DNA of 64,000 bases from positions 9,351,501 through 9,415,500 of the forward strand of contig CM061102.1 in NCBI GenBank assembly GCA_030770545.1, given 5' to 3'. Source of the DNA: Macropodus opercularis (taxonomy: Eukaryota > Chordata > Actinopteri > Anabantiformes > Osphronemidae). This document shows positions 10,600-24,000 of the stretch, one piece after another (positions within the stretch are counted from its first letter, which is position 1; each line of letters opens with the position of its first letter). The notes below the pieces were generated by a model. It searched no databases. It saw only the letters and a program-made list of their open reading frames with translations, and was not told the origin of the DNA. The position numbers and the translations under genes were made by a program.

Positions 10600-13500
10600 C
10601 CTTCGATAGCTCAGCTGGTAGAGCGGAGGACTGTAGGTTAATTGCAGCAGGTATCCTTAGGTAGCTGGTTCAATTCCGGCTCGAAAGAAGAGGTTTTTGA
10701 TTGTGCCACAAAATCAAAAAAATACTTACATTTCTGCATATTTCTCAGGTGTTGCCTCCAAATACGTGTAGACCTTCCTTGTGACATGTCTGCCCTTCGA
10801 TAGCTCAGCTAGTAGAGCGGAGGACTGTAGGTTAATTGCAGCAGGTATCCTTAGGTCGCTGGTTAAATTCCGGCTCGAAGGATGACGTTTTTGATTGCGC
10901 CACAAAATCAAACAGATATCTCACATTTCTGCATATTTCTCAGGTGCTGCCTCCGTACACGCGTAGACCTTCCTTGTGACATGTCTGCCCTTCGATAGCT
11001 CAGCTGGTAGAGCGGAGGACTGTAGGTTAATTGCAGCAGGTATCCTTAGGTCGCTGGTTCAATTCCGGCTCGAAGGATGACGTTTTTGATTGCGCCACAA
11101 AATCAAACAAATATCTCACATTTCTGCATATTTCTCAGGTGCTGCCTCCAAACACGCGTAGACTTTGGTTGTGACATGTCTGCCCTTCGATAGCTCAGCT
11201 GGTAGAGCGGAGGACTGTAGGTTAATTGCAGCAGGTATCCTTAGGTCGCTGGTTCAATTCCGGCTCGAAGGATGACGTTTTTGATTGCGCCACAAAATCA
11301 AACAAATATCTCACATTTCTGCATATTTCTCAGGTGTTGCCTTCGTACACGCGTAGACCTTCCTTGTGACATGTCTGCCCTTCGATAGCTCAGCTGGTAG
11401 AGCGGAGGACTGTAGGTTAATTGCAGCAGGTATCCTTAGGTCGCTGGTTCAATTCCGGCTCGAAGGAAGAGGTTTTTGATTGTGCCACAATATCGAAAAA
11501 ATACTTACATTTCTGCATATTTCTCAGGTGTTGCCTCCAAATACGTGTAGACCTTCCTTATGACATGTCTGCCCTTCGATAGCTCAGCTGGTAGAGCGGA
11601 GGACTGTAGGTTAAGTGCAGCAGGTATCCTTAGGTCGCTGGTTCAATTCCGGCTCGAAGGATGACGTTTTTGATTGCGCCACAAAATCAAACAAATATCT
11701 CAAATTTCTGCATATTTCTCAGGTTCTGCCTTCGTACACGCGTAGACCTTCCTTGTGACATGTCTGCCCTTCGATAGCTCAGCTGGTAGAGCGGAGGACT
11801 GTAGGTTAATTACAGCAGGTATCCTTAGGTGGCTGGTTCAATTCCGGCTCGAAGGATGAAGTTTTTGATTGTGCCACAAAATCAAAAAAAAAATCACAGT
11901 TCTGCATATTTCTCAGGTGCTTCCTCCGTACACGCGTAGACCTTCCTTGTGACATGTCTGGCCTTCGATAGCTCAGCTGGTAGAGCGGAGGACTGTAGGT
12001 TAATTGCAGCAGGTATCCTTAGGTCGCTGGTTCAATTCCGGCTCGAAGGATGACGTTTTTGATTGCGCCACAAAATCAAACAAATATCTCACATTTCTGC
12101 ATATTTCTCAGGTGCTGCCTCCGTACACGCGTAGACCTTCCTTGTGACATGTCTGGCCTTCGATAGCTCAGCTGGTAGAGTGGAGGACTGTAGGTTAAGT
12201 GCAGCAGGTATCCTTAGGTCGCTGGTTCAATTCTGGCTCGAAGGATGACGTTTTTGATTGCGCCACAAAATCAAAAAAATAATCACATTTCTGCATATTT
12301 CTCAGGTGTTGCCTCCAAACACGTGTAGACCTTCCTTGTGACATGTCTACCCTTCGATAGCTCAGCTGGTAGAGCGGAGGACTGTAGGTTAATTGCAGCA
12401 GGTATCCTTAGGTCGCTGGTTCAATTCCGGCTCGAAGGACGAGGTTTTTGATTGTGCCACAAAATCAAAAAAATACTCACATTTCTGCATATTTCTCAGG
12501 TGTTGCCTCCAAACACGTGTAGACCTTCCTTGTGACATGTCTACCCTTCGATAGCTCAGCTGGTAGAGCGGAGGACTGTAGGTTAATTGCAGTAGGTATC
12601 CTTAGGTCGCTGGTTCAATTCCGGCTCAGAGGATGAGGTTTTTGATTGTGCCACAGAATAAAAAAATACTCACATTTCTGCATATTTCTCAGGTGCTGCC
12701 TCCGTACACGCGTAGACCTTCCTTGTGACATGTCTGCCCTTCGATAGCTCACCTGGTAGAGCGGAGGACTGTAGGTTAATTGCAGCAGGTAACCTTAGGT
12801 TGCTGGTTCAATTCCGGCTCGAAGGATGAGGTTTTTGATTGTGCCACAAAATCAAAAAAAAAATCACATTTCTGCATATTTCTCAGGTGCTTCCTCCGTA
12901 CACGCGTAGACTTTGGTTGTGACATGTCTGGTCGCTGGTTCAATTCCGGCTCGAAGGATGACGTTTTTGATTGCGCCACAAAATCAAACAAATATCTCAC
13001 ATATCTGCATATTTCTCAGGTGCTGCCTCCGTACACGCGTAGACTTTCCTTGTGACATGTCTGCCCTTCGATAGCTCAGCTGGTAGAGCGGAGGACTGTA
13101 GGTTAATTGCAGCAGGTATCCTTAGGTCGCTGGTTCAATTCTGGCTCGAAGGATGAGGTTTTTGATTGTGCCACAAAATCAAAAAAATATCTCACATTTC
13201 TGCATATTTCTCAGGTGCTGCCTCCGTACACGCGTAGACCTTACTTGTGACATGTCTGCCCTTCGATAGCTCAGCTGGTAGAGCGGAGGACTGTACGTTA
13301 ATTGCAGCAGGTATCCTTAGGTCGCTGGTTCAATTCCGGCTCGAAGGATGACGTTTTTGATTGCGCCACAAAATCAAACAAATATCTCACATTTCTGCAT
13401 ATTTCTCAGGTGTTGCCTCCAAACACGCGTAGACCTTCCTTGTGACATGTCTGCCCTTCGATAGCTCAGCTGGTAGAGCGGAGGACTGTAGGTTAATTGC

Positions 13501-16071
13501 AGCAGGTATCCTTAGGTCGCTGGTTAAATTCCGGCTCGAAGGATGACGTTTTTGATTGCGCCACAAAATCAAACAGATATCTCACATTTCTGCATATTTC
13601 TCAGGTGCTGCCTCCGTACACGCGTAGACCTTCCTTGTCACATGTCTGCCCTTCGATAGCTCAGCTGGTAGAGCGGAGGACTGTAGGTTAATTGCAGCAG
13701 GTATCCTTACGTCGCTGGTTCAATTCCGGCTCGAAGGATGAGGTTTTTGATTGTGCCACAAAATCAAAAAAATACTCACATTTCTGCATATTTCTCAGGT
13801 GCTGCCTCCAAACACGTGTAGACCTTCCTTGTGACATGTCTGCCCTTCGATAGCTCAGCTGGTAGAGCGGAGGACTGTAGGTTAATTGCAGCAGGTATCC
13901 TTAGGTCGCTGGTTCAATTCCGGCTCGAAGGACGAGGTTTTTGATTGTGCCACAAAATCAAAAAAATACTTACATTTCTGCATATTTCTCAGGTGCTGCC
14001 TCCGTACACGCGTAGACCTTCCTTGTGACATGTCTGCCCTTCGATAGCTCAGCTGGTAGAGCGGAGGACTGTAGGTTAATTGCAGCAGGTATCCTTAGGT
14101 CGCTGGTTCAATTCCGGCTCGAAGGATGACGTTTTTGATTCCGCCACAAAATCAAACAAATATCTCACATTTCTGCATATTTCTCAGGTGCTGCCTCCAA
14201 ACACGCGTAGACTTTGGTTGTGACATGTCTGCCCTTCGATAGCTCAGCTGGTAGAGCGGAGGACTGTAGGTTAAGTGCAGCAGGTATTCTTAGGTCGCTG
14301 GTTCATTTCCCGCTCGAAGGATGACGTTTTTGATTGTGCCACAAAATCAAAAAAATACTCACATTTCTGCATATTTCTCAGGTGTTGCCTCCAAACATGT
14401 GTAGACCTTCCTTATGACATGTCTGCCCTTCGATAGCGCAGCTGGTAGAGCGGAGGACTGTAGGTTAATTGCAGCAGGTATCCTTAGGTCGCTGGTTCAA
14501 TTCCGGCTCGAAGGAAGAGGTTTTTGATTGTGCCACAAAATCAAAAAAATACTTACATTTCTGCATATTTCTCAGGTGTTGCCTCCAAATACGTGTAGAC
14601 CTTCCTTGTTACATGTCTGCCCTTCGATAGCTCAGCTGGTAGAGCGGAGGACTGTAGGTTAATTGCAGCAGGTATCCTTAGGTCGCTGGTTAAATTCCGG
14701 CTCGAAGGATGACGTTTTTGATTGCGCCACAAAATCAAACAGATATCTCACATTTCTGCATATTTCTCAGGTGCTGCCTCCGTACACGCGTAGACCTTCC
14801 TTGTGACATGTCTGCCCTTCGATAGCTCAGCTGGTAGAGCGGAGGACTGTAGGTTAATTGCAGCAGGTATCCTTACGTCGCTGGTTCAATTCCGGCTCGA
14901 AGGATGAGGTTTTTGATTGTGCCACAAAATCAAAAAAATACTCACTTATCTGCATATTTCTCAGGTGCTGCCTCCAAACACGTGTAGACCTTCCTTGTTA
15001 CATGTCTGCCCTTCGATAGCTCAGCTGGTAGAGCGGAGGACTGTAGGTTAATTGCAGCAGGTATCCTTAGGTCGCTGGTTAAATTCCGGCTCGAAGGATG
15101 ACGTTTTTGATTGCGCCACAAAATCAAACAGATATCTCACATTTCTGCATATTTCTCAGGTGCTGCCTCCGTACACGCGTAGACCTTCCTTGTGACATGT
15201 CTGCCCTTCGATAGCTCAGCTGGTAGAGCGGAGGACTGTAGGTTAATTGCAGCAGGTATCCTTACGTCGCTGGTTCAATTCCGGCTCGAAGGATGAGGTT
15301 TTTGATTGTGCCACAAAATCAAAAAAATACTCACTTATCTGCATATTTCTCAGGTGCTGCCTCCAAACACGTGTAGACCTTCCTTGTGACATGTCTGCCC
15401 TTCGATAGCTCAGCTGGTAGAGCGGAGGACTGTAGGTTAATTGCAGCAGGTATCCTTAGGTCGCTGGTTCAATTCCGGCTCGAAGGACGAGGTTTTTGAT
15501 TGTGCCACAAAATCAAAAAAATACTTACATTTCTGCATATTTCTCAGGTGCTGCCTCCGTACACGCGTAGACCTTCCTTGTGACATGTCTGCCCTTCGAT
15601 AGCTCAGCTGGTAGAGCGGAGGACTGTAGGTTAATTGCAGCAGGTATCCTTAGGTCGCTGGTTCAATTCCGGCTCGAAGGATGAGGTTTTTGATTGTGCC
15701 ACAAAATCAAAAAAATATCTCACATTTCTGCATATTTCTCAGGTGCTGCCTCCGTACACGCGTAGACCTTACTTGTGACATGTCTGCCCTTCGATAGCTC
15801 AGCTGGTAGAGCGGAAGACTGTACGTTAATTGCAGCAGGTATCCTTAGGTCGCTGGTTCAATTCCGGCTCGAAGGATGACGTTTTTGATTGCGCCACAAA
15901 ATCAAACAAATATCTCACATTTCTGCATATTTCTCAGGTGTTGCCTCCAAACACGTGTAGACCTTCCTTGTGACATGTCTGCCCTTCGATAGCTCAGCTG
16001 GTAGAGCGGAGGACTGTAGGTTAATTGCAGCAGGTATCCTTAGGTCGCTGGTTCAATTCCGGCTCGAAGGA
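10600..16071 (+). tRNA. tRNA-Tyr(GTA) copies, block 2 (28 genes)
   Basis: Each gene is 89 bp from its start: 10600, 10794, 10989, 11184, 11379, 11573, 11768, 11962, 12157, 12351, 12545, 12738, 13065, 13260, 13455, 13650, 13844, 14038, 14233, 14427, 14621, 14816, 15010, 15205, 15399, 15593, 15788, 15983. Copies 10794, 13455, 14621 and 15010 have C56-to-A in the B box; 13260 and 15788 have G37-to-C beside the anticodon; 12738 has G15-to-C in the A box; 14233 has A58-to-T; 14427 has T12-to-G. Copies 10989, 11184, 13844 and 15399 are consensus. Confidence 0.93.
12930..12958 (+). pseudogene. 3'-only tRNA-Tyr fragment
   Basis: GTCTG-GGTCGCTGG junction identical to 7802; the last 29 bp of the gene remain. 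Confidence 0.92.
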
Positions 16072-16176
16072 AGAGGTTTTTGATTGTGCCACAAAATCAA
16101 AAAAATACTTACATTTCTGCATATTTCTCAGGTGTTGCCTCCAAACACGTGTAGACCTTCATTGTGACATGTCTGC

Positions 16177-19100
16177 CCTTCGATAGCTCAGCTGGTAGAG
16201 CGGAGGACTGTAGGTTAATTGCAGCAGGTATCCTTAGGTCGCTGGTTCAATTCCGGCTCGAGGGATGACGAATTTGATTGCGCCACAAATATCTCACATT
16301 TCTGCATATTTTTCAGGTGCTTCGTCCGTACACGTGTAGACCTTCCTTGTGACATGTCTGCCCTTCGATAGCTCAGCTGGTAGAGCGGAGGACTGTAGGT
16401 TAATTGCAGCAGGTATCCTTAGGTCGCTGGTTCAATTCCGGCTCGAAGGACGAGGTTTTTGATTGCGCCACAAAATCAAAAAAAAACTTACGTTTCTGCA
16501 TATTTCTCAGGTGTTGCCTCCAAACACGTGTAGACCTTCCTTGTGACATGTCTGCCCTTCGATAGCTCAGCTGGTAGAGCGGAGGACTGTAGGTTAAGTG
16601 CAGCAGGTATCCTTAGGTCGCTGGTTCAATTCCGGCTCGCAGGATAAGGTTTTTGATTGTGCCACAAAATCAAACAAATATCTCACATTTCTGCATATTT
16701 TTCAGGTGCTGCGTCCGTACGAGCATAGACCTTCCTTGTGACATGTCTGCCCTTCGATAGCTCAGCTGGTAGAGCGGAGGACTGTAGGTTAATTGCAGCA
16801 GGTATCCTTAGGTCGCTGGTTCAATTCCGGCTCGAAGGAAGAGGTTTTTGATTGTGCCACAAAATCAAAAAAATACTTACATTTCTGCATATTTCTCAGG
16901 TGTTGCCTCCAAATACGTGTAGACCTTCCTTGTTACATGTCTGCCCTTCGATAGCTCAGCTGGTAGAGCGGAGGACTGTAGGTTAATTGCAGCAGGTATC
17001 CTTAGGTCGCTGGTTAAATTCCGGCTCGAAGGATGACGTTTTTGATTGCGCCACAAAATCAAACAGATATCTCACATTTCTGCATATTTCTCAGGTGCTG
17101 CCTCCGTACACGCGTAGACCTTCCTTGTGACATGTCTGCCCTTCGATAGCTCAGCTGGTAGAGCGGAGGACTGTAGGTTAATTGCAGCAGGTATCCTTAC
17201 GTCGCTGGTTCAATTCCGGCTCGAAGGATGAGGTTTTTGATTGTGCCACAAAATCAAAAAAATACTCACTTATCTGCATATTTCTCAGGTGCTGCCTCCA
17301 AACACGTGTAGATCTTCCTTGTGACATGTCTGCCCTTCGATAGCTCAGCTGGTAGAGCGGAGGACTGTAGGTTAATTGCAGCAGGTATCCTTAGGTCGCT
17401 GGTTCAATTCCGGCTCGAAGGACGAGGTTTTTGATTGTGCCACAAAATCAAAAAAATACTTACATTTCTGCATATTTCTCAGGTGCTGCCTCCGTACACG
17501 CGTAGACCTTCCTTGTTACATGTCTGCCCTTCGATAGCTCAGCTGGTAGAGCGGAGGACTGTAGGTTAATTGCAGCAGGTATCCTTAGGTCGCTGGTTCA
17601 ATTCCGGCTCGAAGGATGACGTTTTTGATTGCGCCACAAAATCAAACAAATATCTCACATTTCTGCATATTTCTCAGGTGCTGCCTCCAAACACGCGTAG
17701 ACTTTGGTTGTGACATGTCTGCCCTTCGATAGCTCAGCTGGTAGAGCGGAGGACTGTAGGTTAAGTGCAGCAGGTATTCTTAGGTCGCTGGTTCATTTCC
17801 CGCTCGAAGGATGACGTTTTTGATTGTGCCACAAAATCAAAAAAATACTCACATTTCTGCATATTTCTCAGGTGTTGCCTCCAAACATGTGTAGACCTTC
17901 CTTATGACATGTCTGCCCTTCGATAGCGCAGCTGGTAGAGCGGAGGACTGTAGGTTAATTGCAGCAGGTATCCTTAGGTCGCTGGTTCAATTCCGGCTCG
18001 AAGGAAGAGGTTTTTGATTGTGCCACAAAATCAAAAAAATACTTACATTTCTGCATATTTCTCAGGTGTTGCCTCCAAATACGTGTAGACCTTCCTTGTT
18101 ACATGTCTGCCCTTCGATAGCTCAGCTGGTAGAGCGGAGCACTGTAGGTTAATTGCAGCAGGTATCCTTAGGTCGCTGGTTAAATTCCGGCTCGAAGGAT
18201 GACGTTTTTGATTGCGCCACAAAATCAAACAATTATCTCACATTTCTGCATATTTCTCAGGTGCTGCCTCCGTACACGCGTAGACCTTCCTTGTGACATG
18301 TCTGCCCTTCGATAGCTCACCTGGTAGAGCGGAGGACTGTAGGTTAATTGCAGCAGGTAACCTTAGGTCGCTGGTTCAATTCCGGCTCGAAGGATGAGGT
18401 TTTTGATTGTGCCACAAAATCAAAAAAATATCTCACATTTCTGCATATTTCTCAGGTGCTGCCTCCGTACACGCGTAGACCTTCCTTGTGACATGTCTGC
18501 CCTTCGATAGCTCAGCTGGTAGAGCGGAGGACTGTACGTTAATTGCAGCAGGTATCCTTAGGTCGCTGGTTCAATTCCGGCTCGAAGGATGACGTTTTTG
18601 ATTGCGCCACAAAATCAAACAAATATCTCACATTTCTGCATATTTCTCAGGTGTTGCCTCCAAACACGTGTAGACCTTCCTTGTGACATGTCTGCCCTTC
18701 GATAGCTCAGTTGGTAGAGCGGAGGACTGTAGGTTAATTGCAGCACGTATCCTTAGGTCGCTGGTTCAATTCCGGCTCGAAGGAAGAGGTTTTTGATTGT
18801 GCCACAAAATCAAAAAAATACTTACATTTCTGCATATTTCTCAGGTGTTGCCTCCAAACACGTGTAGACCTTCCTTGTGACATGTCTGCCCTTCGATAGC
18901 TCAGCTGGTAGAGCGGAGGACTGTAGGTTAATTGCAGTAGGTATCCTTAGGTCGCTGGTTCAATTCCGGCTCAGAGGATGAGGTTTTTGATTGTGCCACA
19001 AAATCAAAAAAATACTCACATTTCTGCATATTTCTCAGGTGCTGCCTCCGTACACGCGTAGACCTTCCTTGTGACATGTCTGCCCTTCGATAGCTCAGCT

Positions 19101-20922
19101 GGTAGAGCGGAGGACTGTAGGTTAATTGCAGCAGGTATCCTTAGGTCGCTGGTTCAATTCCGGCTCGAAGGATGACGTTTTTGATTGCGCCACAAAATCA
19201 AACAAATATCTCACATTTCTGCATATTTCTCAGGTGCTGCCTCCAAACACGCGTAGACTTTGGTTGTGACATGTCTGCCCTTCGATAGCTCAGCTGGTAG
19301 AGCGGAGGACTGTAGGTTAATTGCAGCAGGTATCCTTAGGTCGCTGGTTCAATTCCGGCTCGAAGGATGACGTTTTTGATTGCGCCACAAAATCAAAAAA
19401 ATACTTACATTTCTGCATATTTCTCAGGTGTTGCCTCCAAACACGTGTAGACCTTCCTTGTGACATGTCTGCCCTTCGATAGCTCAGCTGGTAGAGCGGA
19501 GGACTGTAGGTTAATTGCAGCAGGTATCCTTAGGTCGCTGGTTCAATTCCGGCTCGAAGGAAGAGGTTTTTGATTGTGCCACAAAATCAAAAAAATACTT
19601 ACATTTCTGCATATTTTTCAGGTGCTGCGTCCGTACGAGCATAGACCTTCCTTGTGACATGTCTGCCCTTTGATAGCTCAGCTGGTAGAGCGGAGGACTG
19701 TAGGTTAATTGCAGCAGGTATCCTTAGGTCGCTGGTTCAATTCCGGCTCGAAGGATGACGTTTTTGATTGTGCCACAAAATCAAAAAAATACTCACATTT
19801 CTGCATATTTCTCAGGTGCTGCCTCCGTACACGCGTAGACCTTCCTTGTGACATGTCTGCCCTTCGATAGCTCACCTGGTAGAGCGGAGGACTGTAGGTT
19901 AATTGCAGCAGGTATCCTTAGGTCGCTGGTTCAATTCCGGCTCGAAGGATGACGTTTTTGATTGCGCCACAAAATCAAACAAATATCTCACATATCTGCA
20001 TATTTCTCAGGTGCTGCCTCCAAACACGCGTAGACTTTGGTTGTGACATGTCTGCCCTTCGATAGCTCAGCTGGTAGAGCGGAGGACTGTAGGTTAATTG
20101 CAGCAGGTATCCTTAGGTCGCTGGTTCAATTCTGGCTCGAAGGATGAGGTTTTTGATTGTGCCACAAAATCAAAAAAATATCTCACATTTCTGCATATTT
20201 CTCAGGTGCTGCCTCCGTACACGCGTAGACCTTACTTGTGACATGTCTGCCCTTCGATAGCTCAGCTGGTAGAGCGATGGACTGTATGTTAATTGCAGCA
20301 GGTATCCTTAGGTCGCTGGTTCAATTCCGGCTCGAAGGATGACGTTTTTGATTGCGCCACAAAATCAAACAAATATCTCACATTTCTGCATATTTCTCAG
20401 GTGTTGCCTCCAAACACGTGTAGACCTTCCTTGTGACATGTCTGCCCTTCGATAGCTCAGCTGGTAGAGGGGAGGACTGTAGGTTAATTGCAGCAGGTAT
20501 CCTTAGGTCGCTGGTTCAATTCCGGCTCGAAGGACGAGGTTTTTGATTGTGCCACAAAATCAAAAAAATACTTACATTTCTGCATATTTCTCAGGTGTTG
20601 CCTCCAAACACGTGTAGACCTTCATTGTGACATGTCTGCCCTTCGATAGCTCAGCTGGTAGAGCGGAGGACTGTAGGTTAAGTGCAGCAGGTATCCTTAG
20701 GTCGCTGGTTCAATTCCGGCTCGAGGGATGAGGTTTTTGATTGTGCCACAAAATCAAAAAAATACTTACTTTTCTGCATATTTCTCAGGTGTTGCCTCCA
20801 AACACGTGTAGACCTTCCTTGTGACATGTCTGCCCTTCGATAGCTCAGCTGGTAGAGCGGAGGACTGTAGGTTAAGTGCAGCAGGTATCCTTAGGTCGCT
20901 GGTTCAATTCCGGCTCGCAGGA
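16177..20922 (+). tRNA. tRNA-Tyr(GTA) copies, block 3 (25 genes)
   Basis: Starts (89 bp each): 16177, 16362, 16556, 16751, 16945, 17140, 17334, 17528, 17723, 17917, 18111, 18306, 18501, 18696, 18890, 19084, 19279, 19473, 19667, 19861, 20056, 20251, 20446, 20640, 20834. Copy 16177 has lost the T5 terminator (CGAATTTG). 16945 and 18111 have C56-to-A. 17723 has A58-to-T and 17917 T12-to-G; 17723-18111 repeat 14233-14621 at 3,490 bp. 18306 and 19861 have G15-to-C. 18501 has G37-to-C; 20251 has G37-to-T plus an anticodon-stem change. 19667 starts CCTTTGA. Confidence 0.93.
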
Positions 20923-21028
20923 TAAGGTTTTTGATTGTGCCACAAAATCAAACAAATATCTCACATTTCTGCATATTTTTCAGGTGCTGCGTCCGTACGA
21001 GCATAGACCTTCCTTGTGACATGTCTGC

Positions 21029-24000
21029 CCTTCGATAGCTCAGCTGGTAGAGCGGAGGACTGTAGGTTAATTGCAGCAGGTATCCTTAGGTCGCTGGTTC
21101 AATTCCGGCTCGAAGGATGACGTTTTTGATTGTGCCACAAAATCAAAAAAATACTCACATTTCTGCATATTTCTCAGGTGCTGCCTCCGTACACGCGTAG
21201 ACCTTCCTTGTGACATGTCTGCCCTTCGATAGCTCACCTGGTAGAGCGGAGGACTGTAGGTTAATTGCAGCAGGTATCCTTAGGTCGCTGGTTCAATTCC
21301 GGCTCGAAGGATGACGTTTTTGATTGCGCCACAAAATCAAACAAATATCTCACATTTCTGCATATTTCTCAGGTGCTGCCTCCAAACACGCGTAGACTTT
21401 GGTTGTGACATGTCTGCCCTTCAATAGCTCAGCTGGTAGAGCGGAGGACTGTAGGTTAATTGCAGCAGGTATCCTTAGGTCGCTGGTTCAATTCCGGCTC
21501 GAAGGATGACGTTTTTGATTGCGCCACAAAATCAAACAAATATCTCACATTTCTGCATATTTCTCAGGTGTTGCCTCCAAACACGCGTAGACCTTCCTTG
21601 TGACATGTCTGCCCTTCGATAGCTCAGCTGGTAGAGCGGAGGACTGTAGGTTAATTGCAGCAGGTATCCTTAGGTCGCTGGTTCAATTCCGGCTCGAAGG
21701 AAGAGGTTTTTGATTGTGCCACAAAATCAAAAAAATACTTACATTTCTGCATATTTCTCAGGTGTTGCCTCCAAATACGTGTAGACCTTCCTTGTTACAT
21801 GTCTGCCCTTCGATAGCTCAGCTGGTAGAGCGGAGGACTGTAGGTTAATTGCAGCAGGTATCCTTAGGTCGCTGGTTCAATTCCGGCTCGAAGGATGACG
21901 TTTTTGATTGCGCCACAAAATCAAACAGATATCTCACATTTCTGCATATTTCTCAGGTGCTGCCTCCGTACACGCGTAGACCTTCCTTGTGACATGTCTG
22001 CCCTTCGATAGCTCAGCTGGTAGAGCGGAGGACTGTAGGTTAATTGCAGCAGGTATCCTTACGTCGCTGGTTCAATTCCGGCTCGAAGGATGAGGTTTTT
22101 GATTGTGCCACAAAATCAAAAAAATACTCACTTATCTGCATATTTCTCAGGTGCTGCCTCCAAACACGTGTAGACCTTCCTTGTGGCATGTCTGCCCTTC
22201 GATAGCTCAGCTGGTAGAGCGGAGGACTGTAGGTTAATTGCAGCAGGTATCCTTAGGTCGCTGGTTCAATTCCGGCTCGAAGGACGAGGTTTTTGATTGT
22301 GCCACAAAATCAAAAAAATACTTACATTTCTGCATATTTCTCAGGTGCTGCCTCCGTACACGCGTAGACCTTCCTTGTGACATGTCTGCCCTTCGATAGC
22401 TCAGCTGGTAGAGCGGAGGACTGTAGGTTAATTGCAGCAGGTATCCTTAGGTCGCTGGTTCAATTCCGGCTCGAAGGATGACGTTTTTGATTGCGCCACA
22501 AAATCAAACAAATATCTCACATTTCTGCATATTTCTCAGGTGCTGCCTCCAAACACGCGTAGACTTTGGTTGTGACATGTCTGCCCTTCGATAGCTCAGC
22601 TGGTAGAGCGGAGGACTGTAGGTTAAGTGCAGCAGGTATTCTTAGGTCGCTGGTTCATTTCCCGCTCGAAGGATGACGTTTTTGATTGTGCCACAAAATC
22701 AAAAAAATACTCACATTTCTGCATATTTCTCAGGTGTTGCCTCCAAACATGTGTAGACCTTCCTTATGACATGTCTGCCCTTCGATAGCGCAGCTGGTAG
22801 AGCGGAGGACTGTAGGTTAATTGCAGCAGGTATCCTTAGGTCGCTGGTTCAATTCCGGCTCGAAGGAAGAGGTTTTTGATTGTGCCACAAAATCAAAAAA
22901 ATACTTACATTTCTGCATATTTCTCAGGTGTTGCCTCCAAATACGTGTAGACCTTCCTTGTTACATGTCTGCCCTTCGATAGCTCAGCTGGTAGAGCGGA
23001 GGACTGTAGGTTAATTGCAGCAGGTATCCTTAGGTCGCTGGTTAAATTCCGGCTCGAAGGATGACGTTTTTGATTGCGCCACAAAATCAAACAGATATCT
23101 CACATTTCTGCATATTTCTCAGGTGCTGCCTCCGTACACGCGTAGACCTTCCTTGTGACATGTCTGCCCTTCGATAGCTCAGCTGGTAGAGCGGAGGACT
23201 GTAGGTTAATTGCAGCAGGTATCCTTACGTCGCTGGTTCAATTCCGGCTCGAAGGATGAGGTTTTTGATTGTGCCACAAAATCAAAAAAATACTCACTTA
23301 TCTGCATATTTCTCAGGTGCTGCCTCCAAACACGTGTAGACCTTCCTTGTGACATGTCTGCCCTTCGATAGCTCAGCTGGTAGAGCGGAGGACTGTAGGT
23401 TAATTGCAGCAGGTATCCTTAGGTCGCTGGTTCAATTCCGGCTCGAAGGACGAGGTTTTTGATTGTGCCACAAAATCAAAAAAATACTTACATTTCTGCA
23501 TATTTCTCAGGTGCTGCCTCCGTACACGCGTAGACCTTCCTTGTGACATGTCTGCCCTTCGATAGCTCAGCTGGTAGAGCGGAGGACTGTAGGTTAATTG
23601 CAGCAGGTATCCTTAGGTCGCTGGTTCAATTCCGGCTCGAAGGACGAGGTTTTTGATTGTGCCACAAAATCAAAAAAATACTCACATTTCTGCATATTTC
23701 TCAGGTGTTGCCTCCAAACATGTGTAGACCTTCCTTATGACATGTCTGCCCTTCGATAGCGCAGCTGGTAGAGCGGAGGACTGTAGGTTAATTGCAGCAG
23801 GTATCCTTAGGTCGCTGGTTCAATTCCGGCTCGAAGGAAGAGGTTTTTGATTGTGCCACAAAATCAAAAAAATACTTACATTTCTGCATATTTCTCAGGT
23901 GTTGCCTCCAAATACGTGTAGACCTTCCTTGTTACATGTCTGCCCTTCGATAGCTCAGCTGGTAGAGCGGAGTGAGTAGAGCGGAGGACTGTAGGTTAAT

